A DNA stretch of 64,000 nt from Pseudarthrobacter sp. NIBRBAC000502770 (lineage in GTDB: Bacteria; Actinomycetota; Actinomycetes; Actinomycetales; Micrococcaceae): NCBI RefSeq assembly GCF_006517815.1, contig NZ_CP041198.1:2108001-2172000 (forward strand), written 5' to 3'. Position numbers and translations under genes: made by a program. The notes below the pieces were generated by a model. That model worked only from the letters and a program-made list of their open reading frames with translations, did not search any database and had not been told where the DNA came from. This document shows, piece by piece, positions 39,891-48,644 of the stretch; the first letter of the stretch is position 1; each line of letters opens with the position of its first letter.

Positions 39891-41276
39891 ATGACCGCAG
39901 CAGCTGCCACCCGGGAATCCGGAACACCTGTCCAGTACTGGGCCGCGCCTTTTGCGGACCGGCCCGTCAATGCAACCGTGACGGTGCCCGGATCGAAGTC
40001 CCTGACCAACAGGTACCTGGTCCTGGCCGCCCTGGCGGACGGACCATCGCGCCTTCGGGCTCCCCTGCACTCCAGGGACTCCGCGCTGATGATCGATGCA
40101 CTGAGGCAGCTCGGCGCCACCATCAGCGAAGTGCCCGGGGACGGCGCCTTTGGTCCTGACCTGGAAGTTGTTCCGATCCCGGCGTCAGCGGCGCCATCCA
40201 CCACCAGGATCGACTGCGGGCTGGCCGGCACCGTCATGCGGTTCGTCCCACCACTTGCGGCGCTCCGCAGCGGAGCCAGCGTGTTCGACGGCGATCCGCA
40301 CGCACGGAAGCGTCCCATGGGAACCATCATCGAAGCCCTCAAAGCTTTGGGCGTCGCGGTTTCCGCCGAGGACGGGAGCACGCCGTCGTCCCTTCCCTTC
40401 GTGGTGGAAGGGACCGGCGCGGTCCGGGGCGGCCACCTGGTGATCGATGCCAGCGCGTCGTCGCAGTTCGTCTCCGCCCTCCTGCTGGTGGGAGCAAGGT
40501 TCGACGACGGCCTGCACCTTGAGCACGTCGGGAAACCGGTGCCAAGCCTGGACCACATCAACATGACGGTGGCTGTCCTCCGCGGCGCCGGCGTCTCCGT
40601 GGACGATTCGGTCCCCAACCACTGGGTGGTGGCCCCGGGACCCATCCAGGCCTTCGACCAAAGAATCGAGCAGGACCTCTCCAACGCCGGGCCGTTCCTG
40701 GCAGCGGCCCTGGCATCGCAGGGCACCGTCCGCATTCCCAACTGGCCCACGGAAACGCAGCAGGTGGGCGACCTCTGGCGCGGCATCCTCACCCGGATGG
40801 GAGCCACGGTCACCCTGGAGGACGGACTCCTGACCGTCACTGGCGGCCCCGAAATCAAGGGCGGCGACTTTGCCGACACCAGTGAACTGGCTCCTACGGT
40901 CGCGGCACTCTGTGCCCTTGCCGCGGGGCCTTCCCGGCTCAGCGGAATCGGCCACCTTCGCGGGCACGAAACTGACCGGCTCGCCGCCCTGGTCACCGAG
41001 ATCAACCGGCTCGGCGGCGACGCCGAGGAAACCAGCGACGGCCTGGTCATCCGGCCCGCCCCGCTGCACGCCGGCGTCGTCCACAGCTACGCCGACCACC
41101 GCATGGCCACTGCCGGGGCAATCCTGGGCCTCTCGGTAAGCGGCGTCCAGGTGGAGGACATCGCCACTACCGCCAAGACCATGCCCGACTTCCCGCAGCT
41201 GTGGGCCGGCATGCTGGCCCAGGCTGCTCCCGAGGTACCGCGGCCGGAAGAGCGTGGCAGTGGCGCGGAGCACTGA
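39891..41276 (+). CDS. aroA: 3-Phosphoshikimate 1-carboxyvinyltransferase (EPSP synthase)
   Basis: AroA joins shikimate-3-phosphate and phosphoenolpyruvate to make EPSP on the chorismate pathway. The 461-residue protein has the two-domain inverse alpha/beta fold with GSKSLTNRYLVLAALADG near residue 25, the loop GLAGTVMRFVPP near residue 107, and the late SYADHRMATAGAI motif near 402. The spacing to doxX is seven bases. Its 3' end overlaps the rsgA start by 23 bases. The aroA-rsgA pair close to sigR-rsrA is conserved in mycobacteria. Confidence 0.95.
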   Translation: MTAAAATRESGTPVQYWAAPFADRPVNATVTVPGSKSLTNRYLVLAALADGPSRLRAPLHSRDSALMIDALRQLGATISEVPGDGAFGPDLEVVPIPASAAPSTTRIDCGLAGTVMRFVPPLAALRSGASVFDGDPHARKRPMGTIIEALKALGVAVSAEDGSTPSSLPFVVEGTGAVRGGHLVIDASASSQFVSALLLVGARFDDGLHLEHVGKPVPSLDHINMTVAVLRGAGVSVDDSVPNHWVVAPGPIQAFDQRIEQDLSNAGPFLAAALASQGTVRIPNWPTETQQVGDLWRGILTRMGATVTLEDGLLTVTGGPEIKGGDFADTSELAPTVAALCALAAGPSRLSGIGHLRGHETDRLAALVTEINRLGGDAEETSDGLVIRPAPLHAGVVHSYADHRMATAGAILGLSVSGVQVEDIATTAKTMPDFPQLWAGMLAQAAPEVPRPEERGSGAEH

Positions 41277-42375
41277 CTCCTGGGACGAATCCGACGTCCG
41301 GATCCGCCCCAGCAAGAAAGGTTCCCGTCCCCGCACCAAAGACCGGCCCAGCCATGACGACGCCGTTACCGGGCGGATCATTACGGTTGACCGCGGCCGG
41401 TACACGGCAGTGGTGGGCGAGGACTCGGACAACGAGCGCATCGTCATCGCAGCGCGTGCCCGTGAACTCCGCCGGTCACCTGTCGTTGCGGGAGACTTCG
41501 TATCGCTCGTGGGGGACGTGTCAGGCGCGCCGGACACGCTGGCCCGCCTGGTGAAAATCCAGGACCGCCACACCCTCCTGCGCCGGAGCGCCGACGATAC
41601 CGACCCCGTGGAGCGGGCCGTGGTGGCCAACGCGGACCAGCTGGTCATCGTCGTGGCGGCTGCCAACCCGGAACCCCGCACCGGGTTCATCGACCGCGCC
41701 CTGGTGGCTGCCTACGACGCCGGGATCGAGCCAATCCTGCTGGTCACCAAGGCCGACGTCAAGGACCCCGCCGAGCTCCTCTCCAATTACACGCACCTGG
41801 ACTTCCCGGTGATCATCAGCAAGACCGCCGACGCGCAGGCTTCCGGGATCGACGCACGCTCTGACGACGGCCTCTCCGCCCGGCTGGACAGCACTGCGGT
41901 GGCGGCCCTCCGCGCCCACCTCGACGGCAGGGTCACCGTGATGCTGGGGCACTCCGGCGTGGGCAAGTCAACCATGGTGAACGCGCTGACCGGTGCCGAG
42001 CGGGCCACCGGCGGCGTCAACGCCGTAACCGGACGTGGCCGCCACACGTCGTCGTCGGCCCTGGCCCTGCGCCTGGCTGACGCGCCGGCCGGAAGCTGGA
42101 TCATTGACACCCCCGGTATCCGTTCCTTCGGACTGGCCCATGTGGACCCGGACCGGATCCTGCGCTCCTTCCCGGACCTCTCCCCTGGCATCGAAAACTG
42201 TGAACGCGGGTGCAAGCACACGGCAAACGCGGTGAACTGCGGCCTCGACGACTGGGTGGCAGGCGGGCACGCAGGTCCCACCGGCCCGGCACGCCTGGCG
42301 TCGCTCCGGCGCCTGCTCGGCACGGATCCGCGCATGGAAGCACAGGAAACCAAGGAGCTCGGCAGCGTCAACTGA
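41254..42375 (+). CDS. rsgA: Ribosome small subunit GTPase RsgA
   Basis: RsgA is a GTPase that checks late 30S ribosome assembly. The 373-residue product has an N-terminal OB fold, a circularly permuted G domain with the order NKxD-like TKADV near residue 166, P-loop GHSGVGKST near residue 230 and DTPGIRSF near 288, and a C-terminal zinc knuckle CERGCKHTANAVNC. It starts at GTG 41254 inside aroA; a second GTG at 41260 is possible. The overlap implies translational coupling with aroA. Confidence 0.93.
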   Translation: MAVARSTDSWDESDVRIRPSKKGSRPRTKDRPSHDDAVTGRIITVDRGRYTAVVGEDSDNERIVIAARARELRRSPVVAGDFVSLVGDVSGAPDTLARLVKIQDRHTLLRRSADDTDPVERAVVANADQLVIVVAAANPEPRTGFIDRALVAAYDAGIEPILLVTKADVKDPAELLSNYTHLDFPVIISKTADAQASGIDARSDDGLSARLDSTAVAALRAHLDGRVTVMLGHSGVGKSTMVNALTGAERATGGVNAVTGRGRHTSSSALALRLADAPAGSWIIDTPGIRSFGLAHVDPDRILRSFPDLSPGIENCERGCKHTANAVNCGLDDWVAGGHAGPTGPARLASLRRLLGTDPRMEAQETKELGSVN

Positions 42376-42419
42376 CGCGTTCTCCCGGCAGAAGCGTCCG
42401 CAGACGGTAGTTTGTAACC

Positions 42420-43232
42420 ATGATCCAACCCGCTTCGAGCTACAACGATGACCTGCGCCTGGCCCATGTCCTGGCCGACTCCGTGGATGACCAGACCATG
42501 AGCCGCTTCAAGGCCCTGGACCTCCACGTTGAGACCAAGCCGGACCTGACGCCCGTCACCGACGCCGACAAGGCAGCCGAGGAAGCCATCCGCGGCCAGC
42601 TCTCCCGCTCCCGTCCCCGCGATGCCGTCCTGGGCGAGGAGTTCGGCAGCACCGGGCACGGTTCACGGCGCTGGATCATCGATCCCATTGACGGGACCAA
42701 GAACTTTGTCAGGGGCGTCCCGGTCTGGGCCACCCTGATCGCCCTGGTGGACGAAGGCGAACCCGTGGTGGGCGTGGTCAGCGCCCCGGCCCTCGGCAAG
42801 CGCTGGTGGGCGGCAAAGGGCATGGGCGCCTACATGGGCAGGTCCTTGGCAGCTGCCACCCGGCTGCGCGTCTCCAACGTGTCCAGCCTCTCCGACGCCT
42901 CCCTCTCCTACTCCAGCCTGAGCGGCTGGAAGGAACGCGGCAACCTCGACGATTTCCTCGGGCTGACCGAGGACGTCTGGCGGACCCGGGCATACGGCGA
43001 TTTCTGGTCGTACTGCATGGTGGCAGAGGGCTCCGTGGACATCGCCTGCGAACCGGAACTCAACCTCTACGACATGGCTGCGCTGGTGCCGATCGTGGTC
43101 GAGGCCGGGGGCCGGTTCACCTCCCTCGAGGGCGAGGACGGACCGTTCGGCGGGAACGCGCTGGCCACCAACTCGATCCTGCACTCCGAGGTCCTGCACC
43201 GTCTCAACCCTTACCTGGACGATCTGCTGTAA
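42420..43232 (+). CDS. hisN: Histidinol-phosphatase, inositol monophosphatase family
   Basis: This metal-dependent phosphatase likely removes phosphate from histidinol phosphate in histidine synthesis, the role of HisN in actinobacteria. The 270-residue product shows metal-binding motifs LGEEFG near residue 75, [13 protein letters not shown] near residue 90, and a late [16 protein letters not shown] motif near residue 217. It follows rsgA by 44 bases and is the last gene before a strong terminator. The exact substrate is inferred; the family also includes inositol phosphatases. Confidence 0.86.
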   Translation: MIQPASSYNDDLRLAHVLADSVDDQTMSRFKALDLHVETKPDLTPVTDADKAAEEAIRGQLSRSRPRDAVLGEEFGSTGHGSRRWIIDPIDGTKNFVRGVPVWATLIALVDEGEPVVGVVSAPALGKRWWAAKGMGAYMGRSLAAATRLRVSNVSSLSDASLSYSSLSGWKERGNLDDFLGLTEDVWRTRAYGDFWSYCMVAEGSVDIACEPELNLYDMAALVPIVVEAGGRFTSLEGEDGPFGGNALATNSILHSEVLHRLNPYLDDLL

Positions 43233-43264
43233 CTGCCACGGTTTGCCCGCTTGGGCGAATATTG

Positions 43265-43309
43265 CGACGCCGGACACCTTCAGAAGGAGGTGTCCGGCGT
43301 CGTTTATTC
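43265..43309 (+). terminator. Intrinsic terminator after hisN
   Basis: A perfect 15-bp stem (CGACGCCGGACACCT and its complement) with an 8-base loop is followed by TTTATT. It closes the doxX-aroA-rsgA-hisN unit and insulates the riboswitch region downstream. Confidence 0.93.
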
Positions 43310-43383
43310 GATATTGCGTAATAAAGCCCTTAACAATTGGCCCGGCTTCCAGCCTGGCCGCCCCATGTCCTACGCTTTTATGC

Positions 43384-43500
43384 AGGTCACGAGTGCCAGC
43401 GCAAAACCCCGGTTTGCTGGCCGGCAACCCTCCATTCGCGGCGGGGTGCCCCGGGTGACGACCAGGCCGGTCCGGAGTGGATGCGGCAAGCGCGGATTCC
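43384..43500 (+). promoter_or_regulatory. SAM-IV-type riboswitch
   Basis: The 5' leader of the next gene contains the conserved blocks of the SAM-IV riboswitch of actinobacteria in order: GGTCACGAGTGCCAGCG, AACCCCGGTTTGCTGGCC, GGCAACCCTCC, GCGGGGTGCCCCGGGTGA and CGACCAGGCC. GGTCAC near 43385 can pair with GTGAC-ACC near 43455-43463 to close the aptamer. SAM-IV elements in relatives repress sulfur-metabolism genes when S-adenosylmethionine is high. The boundaries are approximate; the identification is by pattern recall. Confidence 0.85.
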
Positions 43501-43534
43501 GTACGCCGGAGTCCTGTACACAAGTGAGGTCTCT

Positions 43535-44950
43535 GTGACAACTGCCACCGTCTCCCCCAAACCCGTCACCGAATCCGCCGTTGCTGCCGAACGCCGTGCC
43601 GCCGCCGGCCGCCCGCTCGCTGCAGTCACCGGGGCCGAAATCCAAGCACCATTGATAACCGGCGGCCACGTGCGGTACGCCAACCTTGATTACGGGGCAT
43701 CGGCCCCTGCACTCTCCGTGGTGTCCGCCTACCTCAACGAGATCCTGCCCTACTACGCCAGCGTCCACCGCGGGGCCGGGTACGCCTCCCAGATCAGCAC
43801 CTCCGTGTACGAGAACGCACGCAGCATTGTCCGGGACTTCGTGGGCGGCCGGCAGGACGATTCGGTCATCTTCACCCGGAACACCACCGATTCGCTGAAC
43901 CTCCTGGCGGGCTGCCTGCCCCGGACGGACGGACGGACCGCCGGTGACGTCCTCTACCTGGACATCGAGCACCACGCCAACCTCCTGCCGTGGCAGGGCG
44001 TCCCGCACCGCAGCATCGTTGCCGCGGACACCATCGCCGGCACCCTTGAGGCCGTCCGCGCCGAACTCGAACAGGGCGGCGTCAGCCTCCTGGCCGTCAC
44101 CGGCGCCTCCAACGTCACCGGCGAGATCCTCCCCATCCGGGCCCTGGCCGCGCTGGCCCACCAGCACGGCGCCCGGATCGTGGTGGACGCGGCCCAGCTC
44201 GCGCCGCACCGCCGGGTGGACATCAGCGCGGACGACGTCGACTACCTCGCCTTTTCCGGCCACAAGCTGTACGCGCCGTTCGGCGCAGGTGTCCTGGTAG
44301 GCCGGCCTGACTGGCTGGATTCCGGCGTCCCGCACCTCGCCGGCGGCGGGGCCGTCAAGGAAGCACGGCTCGACGGCGTCAGCTGGGCCACCGGCCCGGC
44401 CCGCCACGAAGGAGGCTCACCGAACGTCCTCGGCGCCGCCACCCTGGCACGCGCCACGCAGGTCATCGCCGAACTCGACCAGGACAGGTGGCATGCGCAC
44501 GAGTCCGCGATCCGGTCCTTCCTGGTGGAGGGCCTCCAGGAAATCGACGGCGTCACCGTCCACCAGATCTTCAAGGACACCAATCCGGAAACGGACACCA
44601 TCGGCGTGGTCAACTTCTCCGTCGAGGGCTACGACGCAGGGCTGGTGGCCGCCTACCTTTCCGCAGAGCACGGGGTGGGCCTGCGTGACGGACGTTTCTG
44701 CGCCCATCCCCTGCTGAAGCGCCTGGGCCTGCCGTCCGGCTCCCTCCGGGCGAGTTTCGGCGTGGGCTCGCGGCTGGAGGATGCTGAACGCCTCCTTGCC
44801 GGTATCCGGGCTTTGCGCAGCAACGGACTCGGGTGGGACTACGTGGTGGACGCGGGCCGCTGGGTGCCCGCCAACGACTTCCGCACCTACCCGCACTGGG
44901 CACCCAATACCCCCGGGACCGCCGGCGCGGCCCCCTGCCTCGACGACTAG
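43535..44950 (+). CDS. Class V aminotransferase / cysteine desulfurase-like protein
   Basis: This PLP enzyme of fold type I resembles cysteine desulfurases and isopenicillin N epimerase-like proteins. The 471-residue product from GTG 43535 has a YANLDYGASAPALS start near residue 47, VDAAQLAPHRRVDI near residue 221, and the PLP lysine in AFSGHKLYAPFGAG near residue 245. GAGG lies five bases before the GTG. A SAM-IV-type riboswitch in the leader indicates control by SAM, so a role in methionine or cysteine metabolism is likely. The reaction itself is not known. A longer frame exists through the riboswitch and is rejected. Confidence 0.85.
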   Translation: MTTATVSPKPVTESAVAAERRAAAGRPLAAVTGAEIQAPLITGGHVRYANLDYGASAPALSVVSAYLNEILPYYASVHRGAGYASQISTSVYENARSIVRDFVGGRQDDSVIFTRNTTDSLNLLAGCLPRTDGRTAGDVLYLDIEHHANLLPWQGVPHRSIVAADTIAGTLEAVRAELEQGGVSLLAVTGASNVTGEILPIRALAALAHQHGARIVVDAAQLAPHRRVDISADDVDYLAFSGHKLYAPFGAGVLVGRPDWLDSGVPHLAGGGAVKEARLDGVSWATGPARHEGGSPNVLGAATLARATQVIAELDQDRWHAHESAIRSFLVEGLQEIDGVTVHQIFKDTNPETDTIGVVNFSVEGYDAGLVAAYLSAEHGVGLRDGRFCAHPLLKRLGLPSGSLRASFGVGSRLEDAERLLAGIRALRSNGLGWDYVVDAGRWVPANDFRTYPHWAPNTPGTAGAAPCLDD

Positions 44951-45034
44951 CGGGGTAACGGCGGCTGCCTGCAGGCACCGGCCATGCGGTAAATTCGAAG
45001 GACATCCGCAGGCAGCACCGGAAGGAGGCCACGC

Positions 45035-45793
45035 GTGGTTCGGGGTGGCCCCAGGCTTGATCACGGCCGGCGCACGGAGCTCGGGCAGAGCTTCCAGGAC
45101 GGCGGCCGCCACTACCAGCGCGTCCGCCCCGGCTATCCGGCGGAATCCGCACGGTGGCTGGTGCCTGCCGGGGCCCGTGAGGCCCTGGACGTCGGGGCGG
45201 GTACCGGTAAATTCACCGCCTTGCTGCTGGCCATGGGACTGGATGTCACCGCCGTCGACCCTTCTGCGGACATGCTCGCCCAGCTGAAGGCCCACTGCCC
45301 GGCCGCCACGGCTGCGGCGGGGACGGCCGAGGCGACAGCCCTTCCCGACGCGGCCTTCGACGTGGTCACCGTTGCCCAGGCGTGGCACTGGTGCGATCCC
45401 CTCGCTGCGAGCACCGAACTGGCCCGCGTCCTGCGCCCGCACGGAACCCTGGGCCTGGTCTGGAACCAGCTGGACACCTCTGTCCCCTGGGTGCACCGGC
45501 TCTCCCGGATCATGCACGCCGGCGACGTCTACCGGCCCGGCCACAAGCCCGTCGTCGGGCCCGAATTCCACGGGCTTAAGGGGCATGTGACGCACTGGCA
45601 GGACAGGGTGACCACCAGTGACCTGATGGAGCTCACCAAATCGCGCAGCTACTACCTGCGGGCCGGCGAGTCGACGCGGGCGAAGGTCCTTGCCAACCTG
45701 GACTGGTACCTGCACGAACACCTGGCCCATGCTCCGGGGCAGGAACTCGACCTCCCCTACCTGACGCTGGCCTGGCGCGCCGCCAAGGCCTGA
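45035..45793 (+). CDS. Class I SAM-dependent methyltransferase
   Basis: The 252-residue product shows the SAM-binding motif ALDVGAGTGKFTALLLAMG near residue 50, an acidic VTAVDPSADML strand end, and AAFDVVTVAQAWHW near residue 108 in the Methyltransf_11 fold. It starts with GTG preceded by GGAAGGAGG. Its gene follows the riboswitch-controlled aminotransferase by 84 bases on the same strand and may share its transcript, which would also place it under SAM control. The substrate is unknown. Confidence 0.82.
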   Translation: MVRGGPRLDHGRRTELGQSFQDGGRHYQRVRPGYPAESARWLVPAGAREALDVGAGTGKFTALLLAMGLDVTAVDPSADMLAQLKAHCPAATAAAGTAEATALPDAAFDVVTVAQAWHWCDPLAASTELARVLRPHGTLGLVWNQLDTSVPWVHRLSRIMHAGDVYRPGHKPVVGPEFHGLKGHVTHWQDRVTTSDLMELTKSRSYYLRAGESTRAKVLANLDWYLHEHLAHAPGQELDLPYLTLAWRAAKA

Positions 45794-45840
45794 TCCGGGG
45801 CCGCCCCTGCCGGACCGGCCAAACCGGTAGGCTTGGACCT

Positions 45841-46551
45841 GTGAAGACCAGCGCGCCCTCCTCCTCGATCGAGGACTACGTCAAGGTCATCTATTCATTC
45901 ACTGAATGGCAGGACAAGCCCATCACGTCCTCCCAGCTGGCACAGCGGCTGGGCGTGGCGAATTCCTCTGTGTCAGAGATGGTCCGCAAGCTGAAGGACC
46001 AGGGGCTGGTGGACCACAAGCCCTACAGCGCAGTCACCCTGACCGATTCCGGCCTGCGCCTGGCCCTGTCGATGGTCCGGCGCCACCGGCTCATCGAGAC
46101 CTACCTCGTCCAGCGTCTTGGCTACAGCTGGGACGAGGTCCACGATGAAGCCGAACAGCTGGAGCACGCGGTCTCGGATACGTTCATCGAACGCGTCGCA
46201 GCCAAACTCGGAAACCCGGAACGGGACCCCCACGGCGATCCCATTCCCACCGCGGACGGCCAGGTGCTGATGCCCAGCGCCCATCTCCTCGCCGGGCTGG
46301 ACCAGGGGCACAGCGGCAAAATCACCCGTATCAGCGATGACAATCCTGAGCTCCTGCGGTATCTCGCCGCGCAGGACATCGATCTCGACGCCGAGGTTGA
46401 GGTGCTGGGTCGGCGCCCGTTCGGTGGTGCACTGATGGTGCGCATCGCCGGCCCCGGCGGCACCCGCGACTTCGACCTTGCGGATGAGATCGCCTCGGCG
46501 TTGTGGGTCTCCACCGAAACGCCCCACCCCGGATGCATCCTGGGAAGCTGA
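45841..46551 (+). CDS. DtxR/MntR family metalloregulator, likely manganese-responsive
   Basis: DtxR-family proteins repress metal uptake genes when bound to Fe or Mn. The 236-residue product has an N-terminal winged helix (SQLAQRLGVANSSVSEMVRK), a dimerisation/metal domain with RRHRLIETYLV and VHDEAEQLEHAVSD near residue 100, and a C-terminal SH3-like domain. At the position of Cys102 of DtxR this protein has Glu105, in the pattern H-D-E-A-E-Q-L-E-H; Glu there is typical of MntR, so manganese is the likely metal. It starts with GTG. No transporter lies beside it. Confidence 0.85.
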   Translation: MKTSAPSSSIEDYVKVIYSFTEWQDKPITSSQLAQRLGVANSSVSEMVRKLKDQGLVDHKPYSAVTLTDSGLRLALSMVRRHRLIETYLVQRLGYSWDEVHDEAEQLEHAVSDTFIERVAAKLGNPERDPHGDPIPTADGQVLMPSAHLLAGLDQGHSGKITRISDDNPELLRYLAAQDIDLDAEVEVLGRRPFGGALMVRIAGPGGTRDFDLADEIASALWVSTETPHPGCILGS

Positions 46552-46599
46552 ATCACCGGCGCACCGCCGATTTGGCCGCCTCCCGTATCGTGGAACGTG

Positions 46600-46977
46600 A
46601 TGATCAGCAGACGCGACGCAGCAATAACCCTGGATGTTCCCCTTGAGATGGCGCAGCGCCATGGCCTGCCGAAGTGGATGTCTGAGGCCGAGCTCCGCAG
46701 CATCCTGGACAATCCCCCGCCCTGGCTGGTGCAGTCACGGGCCAACCGCACCGGCAAACGGCCCGTCTGGGTGCACCTTGAGTGCGCCGTGTGCGGGTAC
46801 GAGGAGGCTGCCCGGCCCAAGAAGTGGTGGCCGGACTTCACCTACGTGGTGTGCGGCCACCACGCGCCGTCCGAGGTTCCCGCCGTGCGTCCCGGGTGCG
46901 TGCGCAGCGAGTACGACGGCGTGGGGCCGCGTTTCGTAGGCATCGCTGACGTGGAAGCCCCCCAGGTCAGCCCCTAG
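46600..46977 (+). CDS. Hypothetical protein with CxxC and CGHH motifs
   Basis: I do not recognise the 125-residue product. It starts at ATG 46600 (a GTG three bases earlier is in frame). It has VPLEMAQRHGLPKWMSEAE near the start and a likely zinc-binding core: ECAVCGYEEAARPKKWW near residue 61 and VVCGHHAPSE near residue 82. There is no signal peptide or membrane segment. It lies downstream of the MntR-like gene and may share its transcript. Function unknown; nucleic-acid or metal binding is possible. Confidence 0.7.
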   Translation: MISRRDAAITLDVPLEMAQRHGLPKWMSEAELRSILDNPPPWLVQSRANRTGKRPVWVHLECAVCGYEEAARPKKWWPDFTYVVCGHHAPSEVPAVRPGCVRSEYDGVGPRFVGIADVEAPQVSP

Positions 46978-47021
46978 CCTTTCGTATGTGCCTGCCCATG
47001 GTGCCGGCCCGCCGTCGGCCG

Positions 47022-48005
47022 TTATCCAGCTCCGTTGGCCGTCATTTCCTCCGGAACCGCCGTCAGGTGGCGTTCTGCGCCATCGCGCAGCACGGCAAGG
47101 TTGAGCGGCTGGCCGATGGCATCGGCGAACAGCAGGCGCTGCAGGCTTTCGGCGTTGCTGACCGGGCGGCCCCCGGCCGTGACGATGACGTCCCCTGCCG
47201 ACAGGCCTGCCTTGTCTGCAGGCGACCCGGGCAGTACCTCTACGACGCGGAGCCCTTCACGCAGCCCGGTGCGGATCACGGCGCTGGATCCGAGCTGCAT
47301 CGGGGTACTCACCAGGCCCAGGTACGCGCGGCGCACCCTTCCGTCTGACAACAGCGCGGAGATGATCCTGCGGGTGGTCGCGTTGATCGGAATTGCCAGT
47401 CCCAGGCCGGCTCCGGCCACTGCGGTGTTGATGCCCACGATCCTGGCGTGAGTATCCGCCAAGGCACCGCCGGAGTTGCCGGGGTTCAGTGCCGCATCGG
47501 TCTGGATGACGTCCTCGATGACCCGCCGGTTACCGCCCGACCAGACTGGAATGGCCCTGCCCAGCCCGCTGACCACCCCCGCGGTCACCGAACCGGCCAA
47601 GCCCAGCGGGTTGCCCACGGCCACAACCAGCTGCCCGACCCGGAGGGATTCCGCCGCGCCGAACACGGCGGGCCGGATTCGCGGCCGCGAACCGTGCACC
47701 ACCGCAAGGTCGGACAAGGGGTCCGCGCCAACGAGTTCCAGCTCCATCCTGCTGCCGTCGCCGAAGACCGCGAAGCCGTGCCGGGTGCCGGCCACCACGT
47801 GGGAATTGGTGAGCAGGTAGCCGTCCTCGGTGAAGAGGACGGCCGAACCTGCGCCCACCCGGGCCCGGCCATTGCGGCGCTGCGCCGTCATCTCGATTGC
47901 TGCCACGTGGGGCGTCACGGCAGCTGCCACCCGCATCACTGTTTGCGAGTACGAGTCCAGGACATCGTCATTGTCCGCTGTTATTGGTACCTGCGCCTGG
48001 TCCAT
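47022..48005 (-). CDS. HtrA-type S1C serine protease with PDZ domain, no membrane anchor
   Basis: The 327-residue product is a trypsin-fold protease with the triad His in LLTNSHVVAG near residue 70, Asp in PLSDLAVV near 98, and Ser in NPGNSGGAL near 175, followed by a PDZ domain (about 235-320, with GSPADKAGLSAGDVI). The ATG at 48005 has GGAGGTG upstream. Most actinobacterial HtrA proteins carry an N-terminal membrane helix or signal; I see neither here, so this one appears to be cytosolic. An upstream extension exists in frame but is hydrophilic and has no ribosome site. The substrate is unknown. Confidence 0.88.
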   Translation of the reverse strand: MDQAQVPITADNDDVLDSYSQTVMRVAAAVTPHVAAIEMTAQRRNGRARVGAGSAVLFTEDGYLLTNSHVVAGTRHGFAVFGDGSRMELELVGADPLSDLAVVHGSRPRIRPAVFGAAESLRVGQLVVAVGNPLGLAGSVTAGVVSGLGRAIPVWSGGNRRVIEDVIQTDAALNPGNSGGALADTHARIVGINTAVAGAGLGLAIPINATTRRIISALLSDGRVRRAYLGLVSTPMQLGSSAVIRTGLREGLRVVEVLPGSPADKAGLSAGDVIVTAGGRPVSNAESLQRLLFADAIGQPLNLAVLRDGAERHLTAVPEEMTANGAG

Positions 48006-48167
48006 GGCGCACCTCCGGCTTTGAGTGCCGCTTCCGGCTGTTCCGTGCCCTCTGGGGCCCCTACGGGAATCAACGGTGAACGGCCTGGATCCAGTCCCGT
48101 CGCGGCTACGCCTTGGGTGAACGCCCCAGCAGTGCACACCCGCGCTCCAGGCCCTAGGATCGGTACC

Positions 48168-48632
48168 ATGGCTGATTCCGCTGGTGGGTCTCGAACAGAA
48201 GTGCTGAATCCCGATGAATGCTGGCGGTACCTTCGGTCCTCATACATCGGCCGGCTGGCAGTCATCAATGGTGACGTTCCCGAGATTTTTCCGGTCAACT
48301 TTTCCGTTGCCGGGGAATCGCTGGTGTTCCGTACCGCGCCCGGCACCAAGCTGCGCGCCCTGCTCAGCGGCGCAGTCGCGGCACTCGAGGTGGATGGACT
48401 GAACCCTTACGCCACGGAAGTCTGGAGCGTGGTGGCTAAGGGCAAGCCGGAAGAATTCGATGGGACCCGGATGACGCTCCCCGACTCCGATGCCGACCGC
48501 GAGCCGTGGGAGCCCGGGATCAAGGACCACCTGGTAGCTTTGACCCCCACGGAGCTCACCGGACGGCGGTTCGCCGTCAGGTCCCGGACACGGTGGTGGC
48601 CGCCGGTGGACTTCTCCGCAGACTGGCTGTAG
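48168..48632 (+). CDS. Pyridoxamine 5'-phosphate oxidase-family flavoprotein (first of three)
   Basis: The 154-residue split-barrel protein likely binds a flavin or F420. Its opening CWRYLRSSYIGRLAVINGDVPEIF (in part SSYIGRLAVINGDVPEIF) is closely like those of the two related genes in this region, and it has the FRTAPGTKLRAL loop near residue 63. A -10-like TAGGAT lies at 48155-48160, so the ATG at 48168 may be the first base of the mRNA. I found no GGGCC-type box at the expected distance, unlike the related genes. Function unknown; several such proteins belong to the mycobacterial DosR regulon. Confidence 0.83.
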   Translation: MADSAGGSRTEVLNPDECWRYLRSSYIGRLAVINGDVPEIFPVNFSVAGESLVFRTAPGTKLRALLSGAVAALEVDGLNPYATEVWSVVAKGKPEEFDGTRMTLPDSDADREPWEPGIKDHLVALTPTELTGRRFAVRSRTRWWPPVDFSADWL

Positions 48633-48644
48633 CGGTGGCCGGAT

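Noticed and set aside
43337..43534. Extended N-terminus of the class V aminotransferase
   Set aside because: This stretch is the SAM-IV-type riboswitch leader, and the GTG at 43535 has a ribosome site.
48115..48126. GGGTGAACGCCC as a fifth DosR-like box before the first PPOX gene
   Set aside because: The half-site spacing is wrong (6 instead of 8 between GGG and CCC) and the centre is not at -43.
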